Source: Prauserella flavalba
GTDB lineage: Bacteria; Actinomycetota; Actinomycetes; Mycobacteriales; Pseudonocardiaceae
Assembly (NCBI RefSeq): GCF_003202235.1
Contig: NZ_MASU01000014.1
Span: 124,001-188,000, forward strand
Direction: 5' to 3'
Length of the DNA: 64,000 nt
Of this stretch, positions 32,880 through 41,827 are shown piece after piece (position 1 is the first letter of the stretch; every line of letters starts with the position of its first letter). The position numbers were made by a program, and so were the translations under genes. The notes under the pieces are model-generated. The model did no database searches. It had not been told where the DNA came from and saw only the letters and a program-made list of their open reading frames with translations.

Positions 32880-34058
32880 CTACGACGGGAGCACGCCGCC
32901 TTCGGTTCCCTTACTCGCCGAGGTCGTTGCGGACGGCTCGGCGAGCAGGGCTCGCAACCGCTGATGACGGGTCTCGACCGTGCCGAGCCACAACGCCGCG
33001 AGCAAGGCGAGCAGCACCGTGTCCCGCAGGCACGCCAGCACCACCGCCAGTGGCGCGTCCGCCGGAATCTCGGCGGCGGCGCGGGCACCGGCCCACGCGG
33101 CCAGTGCGAGCAGGGCGAGGCCGACCGCCGCGGCGACCACCCGATTCCGGCGATGGACCGCCGCGATGGCCGCCAGCCTGCGGTTCACCTTCTTCTCGGC
33201 CGAGCCCTTGCCCGGCAACCCACGCGCCAGGTAGGCGGCACCGTAGCGGCGCACGCGCGCGGCGTCGGCCTGGGCCACGCGGGTCAATCCGAACAGCAGC
33301 ACGGCGAGGATGCCGCCGAACAGCACGGCGCCGAACGTGGGCACGTCGACCAGCAGCGCCCGCTGGATCTGCGGCCACGGCGAGACGAACCCGGGCGCCC
33401 GCTCGGCGTCGAGCCGGGGAACGCTGGACAGCGCCACGGCGACCGCGGCGACGACGCACCACAGCGACAGCAGCCGCAACCGCAGGACCAGCCGGGAGGC
33501 CGGAGCAGCGGCGAGGTCGGCGCTGGTGACGGGCCATTGTTCGGCCTTGCGTCCCCGCGCGGGCCGGGGCCGCTCGTCGGCGTCGGTCTCCGGGCGGAAC
33601 AGCCGGTAGGTCTGGTACAGCGCCCCGACCCCGAGCACCACGACGAGCAGTCCGAACGCGATCGTCACCAGGATGCCCGTGTCAGCGAACCGGGCGCTGC
33701 CGTTGCGGCCCAGCTCGGTGGTGGAACGGTAGCCCTCGCCGAGATCCAGGTACACCGGCACCGGAGTGCCCGCGTCGGCGGGGCTGAGCTGGCCGGCCGG
33801 GAACTCGCGCTTCTCGACGGTGCCGTCGGACCAGCGCACCTCGGCGCTGCAGGTATAGGTCGTGCCGAAGCCGTACGTGCTCACCGGTCCGTGCTCGGTG
33901 CAGTCGGCGACCTCGGCCGTCCCGAGCAGGTCCGCCTCCGGCCCGCCTCCGTCGGTGATCCTCGCCAACGTGGCCCAGACCAGCAGCCCCAGCACGAGGG
34001 CGCCCCACCACACCAGTACGCGGGCGATGCGCCCGCCCGCGCTATTGGGAGCGGACAT
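32880..34058 (-). CDS. multi-span membrane protein of the YbaB/WXG cassette
   Basis: 392-residue protein with about six membrane spans: one at the N-terminus, then an exported domain of about 95 residues with two cysteines (CTEHGPVSTYGFGTTYTCSAEVRW) likely joined by a disulfide, then five more spans with a basic cytoplasmic loop (KGSAEKKVNRRLAAI). The exported part resembles DUF3592/DUF6346-like domains, a tentative call. ATG 34058 overlaps the 3' end of the VOC gene by 17 bases. It precedes the YbaB gene by 26 bases. Confidence 0.75.
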   Translation of the reverse strand: MSAPNSAGGRIARVLVWWGALVLGLLVWATLARITDGGGPEADLLGTAEVADCTEHGPVSTYGFGTTYTCSAEVRWSDGTVEKREFPAGQLSPADAGTPVPVYLDLGEGYRSTTELGRNGSARFADTGILVTIAFGLLVVVLGVGALYQTYRLFRPETDADERPRPARGRKAEQWPVTSADLAAAPASRLVLRLRLLSLWCVVAAVAVALSSVPRLDAERAPGFVSPWPQIQRALLVDVPTFGAVLFGGILAVLLFGLTRVAQADAARVRRYGAAYLARGLPGKGSAEKKVNRRLAAIAAVHRRNRVVAAAVGLALLALAAWAGARAAAEIPADAPLAVVLACLRDTVLLALLAALWLGTVETRHQRLRALLAEPSATTSASKGTEGGVLPS

Positions 34059-34422
34059 CGACACGCAGGGGGTGGTCCGCGGGGATCTCCACGAGCACGA
34101 TCCTCGTGCCGTCCGGGTCGGAGATCCACGCCTCGTCGAGTCCCCACGGCTCCCGCTGCGGGCCCTTCTCCGGCTCGACGCCCTTCGCGCGCAGCTCGGC
34201 CACCGTCGCGGCGAGGTCCCTGACCTGCAGCCACAGCGCCATGTCCGGGGTGGGACCGCTGCGGCCCTCGCCCACGACCTCGAGGAAACCGCCACCGAGG
34301 AAGAACACGGTGCCGCCGGGGAACTCGCGGTAGACCGCGAGGCCGAGGGTGTCGCGGTAGAAGGCCTTCGTCGCATCGGGATCCCGGGGATGCACCAGCA
34401 CCCTGCTGCTCAGCACGTCCAT
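34042..34422 (-). CDS. VOC-family (glyoxalase-like) protein
   Basis: 126-residue protein: MDVLSSRVLVHPRDPDATKAFYRDTLGLAVYREFPGG opens module one and EKGPQREPWGLDEAWISDPDGTRIVLVEIP ends module two. Function not predictable. Start ATG 34422 begins at the homology; in-frame GTGs at 34428 and 34431 are possible. Five bases after the EamA gene stop is the earliest of these, so it is probably cotranscribed with that gene. Confidence 0.82.
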   Translation of the reverse strand: MDVLSSRVLVHPRDPDATKAFYRDTLGLAVYREFPGGTVFFLGGGFLEVVGEGRSGPTPDMALWLQVRDLAATVAELRAKGVEPEKGPQREPWGLDEAWISDPDGTRIVLVEIPADHPLRVDVRSQ

Positions 34423-34435
34423 GCGCACCACGGTC

Positions 34436-35293
34436 TCATGCGAACGCGATCGCCGTGATCCCGAACAACACGATCACCGAACCGGTCAGCCGCCGCCCGG
34501 GGTGGCGCTCACCCAGCAGCAGCCAGCCGGCGAGACTGCCGAACACGATGCTCAGCTCCCTGGCGGGCGCGACGAGGCTCACCGGTGCGAGCCGCATGGC
34601 GAAGAGCACGAGCAGATACGCCACCGGCGACAGCAGCCGCACCAGCAGCACCTCACGCCGGTGCTCCCGCCACAACGTCCTCGTCCGGTCGCCGCGCAGC
34701 GCGTACGGCGCGAGGACCACGCTCTGCAGCAGCGCGCCGGTTCCGAAGTAGACCACCGGGGGCACGGCGAGGGTGGTGACGGCGTAGGCATCCCACAGCG
34801 TGTAGGCCGCGATGGCGGCACCCGTCAGCAGGCCGTAGCCGACGCCAGCCAGCCGTCGCCGCCGGTCGGCCGAGGTGCCGCGGCCGCTGATCACGAACAC
34901 GCCGGCGACGACGAGGAAGGCACCCACGAGCCCGGGCCAGCCCGGCCGTTCGCCGAGCAGCAGCACGGCGACGAGCACCGACAACAGGGGCCCGCTGCCC
35001 CTGGCCACCGGGTACACCACGGACAGGTCGCCGACGGCGTACCCGCGTTGCAGCACGACGCCGTAGAGCACGTGGCAGACCGCCGTCACCGCGGCGGCCA
35101 CTAGCCAGCTCCACTCCGGACGGCGCTCGCCGAACAGCACCACCGCCACCACCACGGGCAACAGGGCGACGGCGGAGACCGTGTAGTAGAGGTAGACGAA
35201 CCGCGCACCGCCGGGGACCCGCTTGGCGACGAGGTTCCAGGCGGCGTGCGCCACCGAGGCGGTGAGGACGAGAGCGAGAGCCGAGCCGTTCAC
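34436..35293 (-). CDS. EamA/DMT-family transporter
   Basis: 285-residue integral membrane protein with ten predicted spans in two EamA repeats; repeat one includes VVYPVARGSGPLLSVLVAVLLLGERPGWPGLVGAFLVVAGV, repeat two ends with VAPARELSIVFGSLAGWLLLGERHPGRRLTGSVIVLFGI. Both show the GER motif after span four. Substrate unknown. GTG 35293 with AAGGG upstream; the longer frame to 35377 lacks membrane-protein features. Confidence 0.87.
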   Translation of the reverse strand: MNGSALALVLTASVAHAAWNLVAKRVPGGARFVYLYYTVSAVALLPVVVAVVLFGERRPEWSWLVAAAVTAVCHVLYGVVLQRGYAVGDLSVVYPVARGSGPLLSVLVAVLLLGERPGWPGLVGAFLVVAGVFVISGRGTSADRRRRLAGVGYGLLTGAAIAAYTLWDAYAVTTLAVPPVVYFGTGALLQSVVLAPYALRGDRTRTLWREHRREVLLVRLLSPVAYLLVLFAMRLAPVSLVAPARELSIVFGSLAGWLLLGERHPGRRLTGSVIVLFGITAIAFA

Positions 35294-35630
35294 CGAGTAC
35301 CCTTCCGCCCCGCCGCGGGCGCGGAAGGGCCAGGTACTCCAGGCTTTTGTCCCTTCATATGAACGGCGGTGACCCACACCGCCGCCGGTGCCGCTCGGAC
35401 CGGACCCGTCCTCCCCTGGTTGTGTACGTGCCGCGCGAGCGGGGAGGCGGCGGAACCCTAGGCACTGCGAGCCCAGGGTAGCCGACCTGGCCGAGGGCCC
35501 ACGGTGACCCGTTGTTATGCTGTTCAGCCGTTGCCGTGTGGCATTCCGCCAGGGAGGAAGCCCGGTGAGTCACCGGGGCCACGAGAACGCGGCGACGACA
35601 ATCCCGCCGAACGATGTGAGGAGCGCCCGC
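35294..35630. other. intergenic region between EamA gene and rpsT
   Basis: No gene seen. It holds a perfect hairpin CGGCGGTG-ACCCA-CACCGCCG (35364-35384), a candidate rpsT -10 TATGCT at 35516-35521 without a clear -35, and the near-palindrome CCCGGTGA-G-TCACCGGG (35561-35577) in the rpsT leader, about 54 bases before the start. Confidence 0.5.
35516..35521 (+). promoter_or_regulatory. -10 candidate for rpsT
   Basis: TATGCT; would place the transcript start near 35528 and give a leader of about 100 bases that contains the 35561-35577 palindrome. Confidence 0.4.
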
Positions 35631-35891
35631 GTGGCCAACATCAAGTCCCAGATCAAGCGCATCAAGACCAACGAGAAGGCGCGCCAGCGCAACCAGTCGG
35701 TCAAGTCGGCGGTGAAGACCGCGATCCGCAAGTTCCGCGAGGCCGCTGACGCCGGTGACAAGGACAAGGCCATCGAGCTGCAGCGCGAGGCCGCGCGCAA
35801 GCTGGACAAGGCTGCCAGCAAGGGCGTGATCCACAAGAACCAGGCCGCGAACAAGAAGTCCGCGATGGCCCAGCGCGCCAACAAGCTCTGA
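35631..35891 (+). CDS. rpsT: 30S ribosomal protein S20
   Basis: 86-residue basic helical protein: [34 protein letters not shown] at the start and [22 protein letters not shown] at the end are diagnostic for S20, which binds 16S rRNA early in 30S assembly. GTG start with GAGGAG upstream. Monocistronic, with a strong terminator 22 bases after the stop. Confidence 0.97.
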   Translation: MANIKSQIKRIKTNEKARQRNQSVKSAVKTAIRKFREAADAGDKDKAIELQREAARKLDKAASKGVIHKNQAANKKSAMAQRANKL

Positions 35892-35913
35892 GCCTGCCGA
35901 CGAGCTCTCGCGA

Positions 35914-35944
35914 AGCCCCCGGTGACCAACGGTCGCCGGGGGCT
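35914..35944 (+). terminator. rpsT intrinsic terminator
   Basis: AGCCCCCGGTGACC and GGTCGCCGGGGGCT pair over 14 bases with one G-T wobble around a three-base loop, followed by TTCC. Typical GC-rich terminator. Confidence 0.8.
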
Positions 35945-36085
35945 TCCGCGTTGTGCCCCCCAGGTCGTGGCTGACAATCCCGCGGAAGACCCGAGTACGT
36001 CCGCCTGCGAAGGCCTTCCGCGGCCTTGCGAGGCACCACGCTGATCCCCGCTCGCACGGCAGAGGGTTGTCAGACACGACTTGGA

Positions 36086-37066
36086 CTAGCGGCGTTCCTT
36101 CGCGGCGATCAGGTCGAGGATGGCGCGCTCGATGGCGTAGTCCGGATCGGCCGCGGCACCCTTCACCTCGGCGTTCACCCGGGCGACGATGCGCATGGCC
36201 TCGGCGAGCGAACCCTGGTTCCAGCCGCGCGACTGGCCCTGCGCCTTGCGGATCTTCCACGGCGGCATCCCCAGCTCGCCTGCCATCTGGTTCGGATTGC
36301 CCCGGCCCGCCGCGGACACCCTGGCGATCGTGCGGACCGCGTCGGCCAGCGCGTCGGCCACCAACACGTGCGGCACCCCGATCTGCTGCGCCCACCGCAC
36401 CGATTCGAGCGCGGCGGCGCGGTCTCCGGCGACGGCCTTCTCGGCGACCATGAAGCCCGTGACGTCGGCCCGGCCGCGGTGGTACTGCCGCACGGCGTCC
36501 TCGTCGACGTTGCCGCCGGAGTCGGCCACGAGCTGCGCGGCGGCCGACGCGAGCTCCCGGAGATCGGAGCCGACCGCGTCGATGAGCGCCACGACGCCCG
36601 GCGCGTCGATCCGCCCGCCCGCCCTGCGGACCTCGTTGCGCACGAAGGCTTCCCGCTCGGCGGGCTTGGTGATCTTGTCGCATTCGGTGACGGTGGCGCC
36701 TGCCTTCTTGAGCGCACCCGGCAGCGCCTTGGCGGCCTTGCTCCGCCCACCACCGGTGTGGACCACGACGAGCACGATGCCGTCGGCGGGCATGCGCACG
36801 TACGCCAGGATCGCGTCGGAGACCTCCTGCGAGACGTCCTGCGCCCCCTCCAGGACGATCACACGACCCTCGCTGAACAGCGAAGGGCTGACCAGCTCGG
36901 CGAGCTGCGGCGGTGTGAGTTCGGACACCCGCACGCGCGTGAGCTCGGCCGTCGCGTCCGCCAGCCGCGCCGAGTCCAGCGCGGCGCGCACCGCGCGTTC
37001 GACGAGCAGTTCCTCGTCCCCGAGCACGAGCTGCAGTGGTGCGGGCGTGGTGGCTGGCGCGGTCAC
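36086..37066 (-). CDS. holA: DNA polymerase III delta subunit
   Basis: 326-residue clamp-loader subunit. Parts seen are LQLVLGDEELLVERAVRAAL at the start, SLFSEGRVIVLEGAQDVS, VLVVVHTGGGRSKAAKALPGALKKAGATVTECDKITKPAEREAFVRNE, and PPWKIRKAQGQSRGWNQGSLAEAMRIVARVNAEVKG near the C-terminus, all usual in actinobacterial HolA. GTG 37066 is selected at the homology start. A hairpin AAGGCC-N6-GGCCTT at 36010-36027, beyond the stop, may end the transcript. Confidence 0.95.
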   Translation of the reverse strand: MTAPATTPAPLQLVLGDEELLVERAVRAALDSARLADATAELTRVRVSELTPPQLAELVSPSLFSEGRVIVLEGAQDVSQEVSDAILAYVRMPADGIVLVVVHTGGGRSKAAKALPGALKKAGATVTECDKITKPAEREAFVRNEVRRAGGRIDAPGVVALIDAVGSDLRELASAAAQLVADSGGNVDEDAVRQYHRGRADVTGFMVAEKAVAGDRAAALESVRWAQQIGVPHVLVADALADAVRTIARVSAAGRGNPNQMAGELGMPPWKIRKAQGQSRGWNQGSLAEAMRIVARVNAEVKGAAADPDYAIERAILDLIAAKERR

Positions 37067-37129
37067 GCTGCCGATCCTGCCACGGTGACGTAACCCGCAC
37101 AGCCGTGGCACGAACTGATCCCCATGACG

Positions 37130-37164
37130 TAGGCTTCCTCACGACGTCGGGCGGAATTCCGCCC
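37130..37164 (+). promoter_or_regulatory. thrC -10 candidate and 16-base palindrome
   Basis: TAGGCT (37130-37135) is a -10 candidate; GGGCGGAATTCCGCCC (37149-37164) is a perfect palindrome just after the predicted transcript start and 18 bases before the riboswitch. It could be an operator or a 5' stabilising hairpin. Confidence 0.4.
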
Positions 37165-37181
37165 ACGGACAACCGAATACC

Positions 37182-37312
37182 GCTCATCCAGAGGGGCAGA
37201 GGGAACGGCCCGATGAAGCCCCGGCAACCGGCGTCAGCCTGTCATCTCGATTCCGCGAGGTAGCTGACGATCACGGTGCCAATTCCGACCCGCGCCAGCG
37301 GGGCAGATGAGG
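37182..37312 (+). promoter_or_regulatory. SAM-I class riboswitch
   Basis: S-box core elements appear in order: P1 strand CTCATC (37183-37188), CAGAGGGGCAGAGGGA, the strongly conserved GGCCCGATGAAGCCCCGGCA, ACCG, then GGTGCCAATTCC and GGGGCAGATGAG, whose GATGAG (37306-37311) closes P1. P1 directly abuts the ribosome site of thrC, so SAM binding most likely acts on translation; no terminator helix is seen between it and the start. Confidence 0.9.
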
Positions 37313-37326
37313 AAAGGAACCTCGCG

Positions 37327-38583
37327 ATGACTGCAGCGCTCGAAACCACGAAGACCGTCGACCTGGGTCCGGCCGTGGAGCTCGTGTCCAAGGAAGAGGG
37401 CCACCGCCAGCCGCTGGCGCCGGAGTTCGTCTCCGCCGAGGACTTCTCGCCGCTCGAGGTCGCCTACGACTTCGGCCGCGTGCGCAGGGAGGACATCGAG
37501 GCCGGTCCTCGCAACATCTGGCGCTACAAGAAGCTGCTGCCGGTGCCCTCCAACGTCGAGGAGATCCCCAACACCGAGCCGGGCTGTACCAGGCTGGTGC
37601 GCGCCGACCGTCTCGCGAAGGCCCTCGGGGTCAAGCGCATCTGGGTCAAGGACGACACCGGCAACCCCACCCACTCGTTCAAGGACCGCGTGGTCGCCGT
37701 CGCGCTCGCCGCGGCCCGCGAGTTCGGCTTCGACACGCTGGCCTGCCCCTCGACGGGGAACCTCGCGAACGCCGTCGCCGCGGCCGCTGCCCGTGCGGGC
37801 TGGCAGTCCGTCGTGCTGATTCCCTCCTCCCTAGAGCGCGCCAAGATCCTCACCACGGCCGTCTACGACGGCGCCCTGATCGCCGTCGACGGCAACTACG
37901 ACGACGTCAACCGCCTGGCCACGCAGCTCGCCGCCGAGCACGAGACGTGGGCCTTCGTGAACGTCAACGTGCGCCCGTACTACTCCGAGGGCTCCAAGAC
38001 CCTCGCCTTCGAAGTCGCCGAGCAGCTGGGCTGGCGCCTTCCCGAGCAGATCGTCGTGCCGATCGCCTCCGGTTCGCAGCTGACCAAGGTGGACAAGGGC
38101 TTCCGCGAGCTGGGCCAGCTCGGCCTCGTCGACGAGACGCCGTACAAGGTGTTCGGGGCGCAGGCCACCGGCTGCTCACCGGTCTCGGCCGCGTTCCGCA
38201 ACGGGCACGACGTGGTACAGCCGGTGAAGCCGGACACCATCGCCCGCTCGCTCGCGATCGGCAACCCCGCCGACGGCCCGTACGTGCTGGACACCGTCAA
38301 CCGCACCGGCGGCGCTATCGAGGACGTCAGCGACGAGGAGGTCGTCGAGGGCATTCGCCTGCTGGCCCGCACCGAGGGCATCTTCACGGAGACCGCCGGC
38401 GGCGTCACGGTCGCGACCGCGAAGAAGCTCATCGAGACCGGCAAGCTGGACCCCGACGCCGAGACCGTGCTGCTCATCACCGGCGACGGCCTCAAGACGC
38501 TCGACGCCGTCGAGGGCAAGATCGGCCCGAAGGCCACCGTGCCCCCGTCAGCCGACGCCGTGAACGAGGTCCTCGGCCGATAG
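37327..38583 (+). CDS. thrC: threonine synthase
   Basis: 418-residue PLP enzyme that turns O-phosphohomoserine into threonine. The Schiff-base lysine is Lys119 in NPTHSFKDR; CPSTGNLANAVAAAAARAG binds the cofactor phosphate; VPIASGSQLTKVDKGF and ETAGGVTVATAKKL follow. An N-terminal extension of about 55 residues is present. ATG 37327 has GAGGAAAGGAAC upstream, next to the SAM riboswitch. Threonine and methionine share homoserine as precursor, which may explain the SAM control. Confidence 0.95.
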   Translation: MTAALETTKTVDLGPAVELVSKEEGHRQPLAPEFVSAEDFSPLEVAYDFGRVRREDIEAGPRNIWRYKKLLPVPSNVEEIPNTEPGCTRLVRADRLAKALGVKRIWVKDDTGNPTHSFKDRVVAVALAAAREFGFDTLACPSTGNLANAVAAAAARAGWQSVVLIPSSLERAKILTTAVYDGALIAVDGNYDDVNRLATQLAAEHETWAFVNVNVRPYYSEGSKTLAFEVAEQLGWRLPEQIVVPIASGSQLTKVDKGFRELGQLGLVDETPYKVFGAQATGCSPVSAAFRNGHDVVQPVKPDTIARSLAIGNPADGPYVLDTVNRTGGAIEDVSDEEVVEGIRLLARTEGIFTETAGGVTVATAKKLIETGKLDPDAETVLLITGDGLKTLDAVEGKIGPKATVPPSADAVNEVLGR

Positions 38584-38611
38584 GTCGCCACGGGCCGGGA
38601 CCGGCCGCGGT

Positions 38612-39382
38612 TCACAAGGCGTGCCCGCCGGCGACCTGCAGCACCTGGCCGGTGATCCAGCGGGCCTGGTCCGAGGCCAGGAACACGACCGCGTCGGCGA
38701 TGTCGTCCGGCTCCCCAGGACGGCCGAGCGGCACGATCTCCCGGACCTTCGCGACCAGGTCCTCGTCCATCCAGCCCGTCTGCACGGGCCCCGGCGCCAC
38801 GGCGTTGACCCTGATCCCGGCCGCGCCGAGGTCCAGCGCCGTGCCGCGTGTGAGCCCCTCCAGCGCGGCCTTGGACGAGCCGTAGCCGAGCTGGCCGGGA
38901 AACGCGCGCGCCGCGTCGGTCGAGATGTTCACGACGCACGGCGTCGGCCGGCCCCGCTGCTGGCGCCGAGCCAGCTCGCTGATCAGCAGCGCGGGCGCGA
39001 TCGCGTTGACCCGGTAGTGCCGTTCGAGACCACCCGCAGTCAGCGCGTCCACCGTGTCGGGGCTTTCGCAGTGCGCGGCGTTGTTCACGAGCACGTCCAC
39101 CGGCCCCAGCCGCGCCTCGACGTCGTCGATCAACCGCGTCGCCGCGTCCGGCTCCGCCAGGTCGGCCGCCACCGCGACCGCACCGTCCAGTTCCCCGGCC
39201 AGCCGGTGCGCCGCCTCGACGGGCGGGGTGACGTGCGTCCACCGCGCCTCGTCCTCCCCGGGATGGTGGTGCACGGCCACGCGGGCACCCTGCGCCGCGA
39301 ACGCCCGGCTGATCGCCTCGCCGATGCCGCCGCTGCCACCAGTCACCAGCACGACCTTCTGGCTGAGCCCGGTATCGATCAT
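38612..39382 (-). CDS. short-chain dehydrogenase/reductase
   Basis: 256-residue SDR. The NAD(P) motif is VTGGSGGIGEAI (13-24), then VLVNNAAHCES, the catalytic Ser in VVNISTDAA and YGSSK, and NAVAPGPVQT. The Asp/basic residue pattern after the first strand (VAVHHHPGED) suggests NADP(H). Substrate unknown. ATG 39382 follows CAGGCT by six bases, a variant of the leaderless layout seen elsewhere here. Inserted between thrC and comEC. Confidence 0.9.
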   Translation of the reverse strand: MIDTGLSQKVVLVTGGSGGIGEAISRAFAAQGARVAVHHHPGEDEARWTHVTPPVEAAHRLAGELDGAVAVAADLAEPDAATRLIDDVEARLGPVDVLVNNAAHCESPDTVDALTAGGLERHYRVNAIAPALLISELARRQQRGRPTPCVVNISTDAARAFPGQLGYGSSKAALEGLTRGTALDLGAAGIRVNAVAPGPVQTGWMDEDLVAKVREIVPLGRPGEPDDIADAVVFLASDQARWITGQVLQVAGGHAL

Positions 39383-39433
39383 GGCGCGAGCCTGCCGGGA
39401 TCGTCCGGTTCCGGCAATCGGATTACGAAGCTG

Positions 39434-41827
39434 TCATCGCGACACTCCTCTCCTCACCACGGCCGGCCCGTCCCCGCCCGGCACCACGGCGGTGTCGCCG
39501 CCGGTGTCCGTCCGGGCCACGAGTGCCCCTCCTCTCGTCAGCACGCTCAGCGTCGTGCGGTTCGGGTGTCCGTACGTGTTCTCCGCGCCCACGCTCACGA
39601 GCGCGACCCTTGGTGCCACAGCGCCCATGAACTGCGGCAGCGTGAAGCGACTGCCGTGGTGCGGCACCTTCAGGATCTCGGCCCGCAGGTCGGCCCCGGC
39701 GCTGAGCAGATCGCCCTGCGCGGCCAGCTCGACGTCACCGGTGAGCAGTGCTCGCCCTGCGGCCGTGTCCGCGCGCAGGACCACGGAACTGTTGTTGATC
39801 CCCGTGCCGTCGTCCTCCTCTCCCTGTTCTCGTGGGACATAACGTGGTCCCACCACATCCAGCCGCAGCGCCGGCCAGTCGAGCCGGTCCCCGAGGCTCA
39901 GTTCGAGCAGGGGAACGCCCCGGGCCGACGTCTCGGCCGCGACCTCCCGCCATGCCCAGCCCGGCGTCCGGCCGGGACCGACCGCCACCGCGCCGACCGA
40001 ACGCCCGTCGAGCACCGATGCGAGCCCGCCCACGTGGTCGGCGTGGAGATGGCTCAGCACCACCAACGGCACCCGGTCGACATCGAGCCGGTCGAGACAG
40101 CGGTCCAGCGGTCCCGGCTCGGGTCCCGCGTCGACCACCACCGCACGCCCGGGCTCACCGGTGGCCAGCACGAGCCCGTCGCCCTGCCCGACGTCGCACG
40201 CGACCACCGCCCAGTTCCTCGGCGGCCACCCCGGCGAGACGACCTGTACCGGCACCAGCACGACCAGCAGCGACGCGAGTGCCAGCGCGAGGGCGACGCG
40301 CGCCGACCGATGTCGCAGCGCCAGCACGACCAGTCCGGCGATCCCGGCCGCGAGCAGCCCTCCCCACCAGCCCGACGGCCACGCCACCACGGCTCCCGGC
40401 ACCCCGGACGCCTCCCTGGCGACGAACACCAGCCAGCTGACCCCCGGCCCCGCGACCTGCACCAGTACCTCGGCACCGGCGGCCCACGGCCCCGCCAGCA
40501 CGGCGGCGAGCACCCCGAGCACCGTCACCGGCGCGACCACCGGTGCCGCCAGCAGGTTCGCTACCACGGACACGAGGCTGACCTCACCGGCCATCCCGGC
40601 GATGATCGGCGCGGTGACCAGGAACGCGGCCACCGGCACGGCGAGCCCTTCGGCCAGCCCCGGAGGCACCCGGCGGCGGCTCAGCGCCTCGGCCCACTTC
40701 GGGGCCAGCAGCACCAGACCGGCGGTGGCCACGACGGACAGCGCGAAGCCCATGCTCGCCGCCATCGCCGGGTCGTACAGCACCAACGCGCAGACCGCTG
40801 CCGCCAGCGCCGGCATCGCGGAACCCTGGCGCCCCAGCACCAGTGCGAGCAGCCCGACCGCTCCCATGACGCCGGCTCTCAGCACGCTCGGCTCGTAGCC
40901 GACCAGCACCACGAACCCGACCAGCACCGCACCGGCGGCGAACGCCGACAGTCGCGGCCCCAGCCGCAACACCCGGGCCAGCAGCAACACGGCACCGCAG
41001 ACGATCGCCACGTTCGCGCCGCTGACGGCGGTCAGGTGCGACATCCCCGCGTCGAGGAACTCCTGCTCCACCCGTGCGGGTAGAGCGCTCGTGTCACCCA
41101 CGACGAGGCCGGGTAGCAGGCCCGCCGGTTCCTCGGCCAGCACCGAGCAGACGGCCCTCAGCGCGGCCCGGATCGACTCGGCTTTCCGCTGCCACCACGG
41201 AGCCGGGCCGGACTGCTCCGGCGGCCCGCGCACGTACGCAGCCGCGACGGTCAGCTCGCCGGTCCGGGCCGGGGCGAGCGCACCGGACGCCATGACCTGC
41301 TGCCCGGGCAGCAGCCGCGACCACTCCGCAAACGGGGCGATGAGCACCACCCGGCCCGTCGACCCGACAGGGCGGCCACGCACGGTCGCACTGACCACGT
41401 CGACCGGGACCACCACCGAGCGCGCCCCGCCCTGCCGTCCCGCGTACCCGGCGGACCGCACCGGCTTCGGCCGTTCCGCGACGGTCGCCCGCAGCGTGAC
41501 CTCGCTGCCGTCCCGCGCCGGCTCCCGCAGCGGATCGTCCTCGGAGCCCGCCAGCCGCGCGGCCACAGGTCCCGCCGCGAGCAGCCCGCACACCACGAGC
41601 GCACCGGCAGCGGGTAACCGGCGGGCCGCTTCGGGACCGGCCCGCGCGTCGCGCCAGCCGACGGCGACCGCGATCAGCGCACCCAGCGCCCCGATGGCGA
41701 GACAGGCCCACCATCCCCACAGCAACCCGAGCAACGCGGCCGACCACACCGTCACCGCGGCGGGTACCAGACGGGGGTCGTGCTGGCGCTCCACAGTGAC
41801 CGGCTCGCGGGACAGCAGCGAGCTCAT
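39434..41827 (-). CDS. comEC: ComEC/Rec2-family DNA internalisation protein
   Basis: 797-residue protein. N-terminal membrane spans are followed by DUF4131-like and competence regions (GLLPGLVVGDTSALPARVEQEFLDAGMSHLTAVSGANVAIV), more spans, and a C-terminal metallo-beta-lactamase fold domain with VVLSHLHADHVGGLASVL and KVPHHGSRFT. Forms the membrane channel and a nuclease-like part for DNA uptake; natural competence is not shown for this group. ATG 41827 overlaps the comEA stop. Confidence 0.92.
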   Translation of the reverse strand: MSSLLSREPVTVERQHDPRLVPAAVTVWSAALLGLLWGWWACLAIGALGALIAVAVGWRDARAGPEAARRLPAAGALVVCGLLAAGPVAARLAGSEDDPLREPARDGSEVTLRATVAERPKPVRSAGYAGRQGGARSVVVPVDVVSATVRGRPVGSTGRVVLIAPFAEWSRLLPGQQVMASGALAPARTGELTVAAAYVRGPPEQSGPAPWWQRKAESIRAALRAVCSVLAEEPAGLLPGLVVGDTSALPARVEQEFLDAGMSHLTAVSGANVAIVCGAVLLLARVLRLGPRLSAFAAGAVLVGFVVLVGYEPSVLRAGVMGAVGLLALVLGRQGSAMPALAAAVCALVLYDPAMAASMGFALSVVATAGLVLLAPKWAEALSRRRVPPGLAEGLAVPVAAFLVTAPIIAGMAGEVSLVSVVANLLAAPVVAPVTVLGVLAAVLAGPWAAGAEVLVQVAGPGVSWLVFVAREASGVPGAVVAWPSGWWGGLLAAGIAGLVVLALRHRSARVALALALASLLVVLVPVQVVSPGWPPRNWAVVACDVGQGDGLVLATGEPGRAVVVDAGPEPGPLDRCLDRLDVDRVPLVVLSHLHADHVGGLASVLDGRSVGAVAVGPGRTPGWAWREVAAETSARGVPLLELSLGDRLDWPALRLDVVGPRYVPREQGEEDDGTGINNSSVVLRADTAAGRALLTGDVELAAQGDLLSAGADLRAEILKVPHHGSRFTLPQFMGAVAPRVALVSVGAENTYGHPNRTTLSVLTRGGALVARTDTGGDTAVVPGGDGPAVVRRGVSR

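Noticed and set aside
38621-41083. Long plus-strand frame opposite the SDR and comEC genes
   Set aside because: Low-complexity His/Arg/Gln-rich translation, antisense to two clear genes; a bias shadow.
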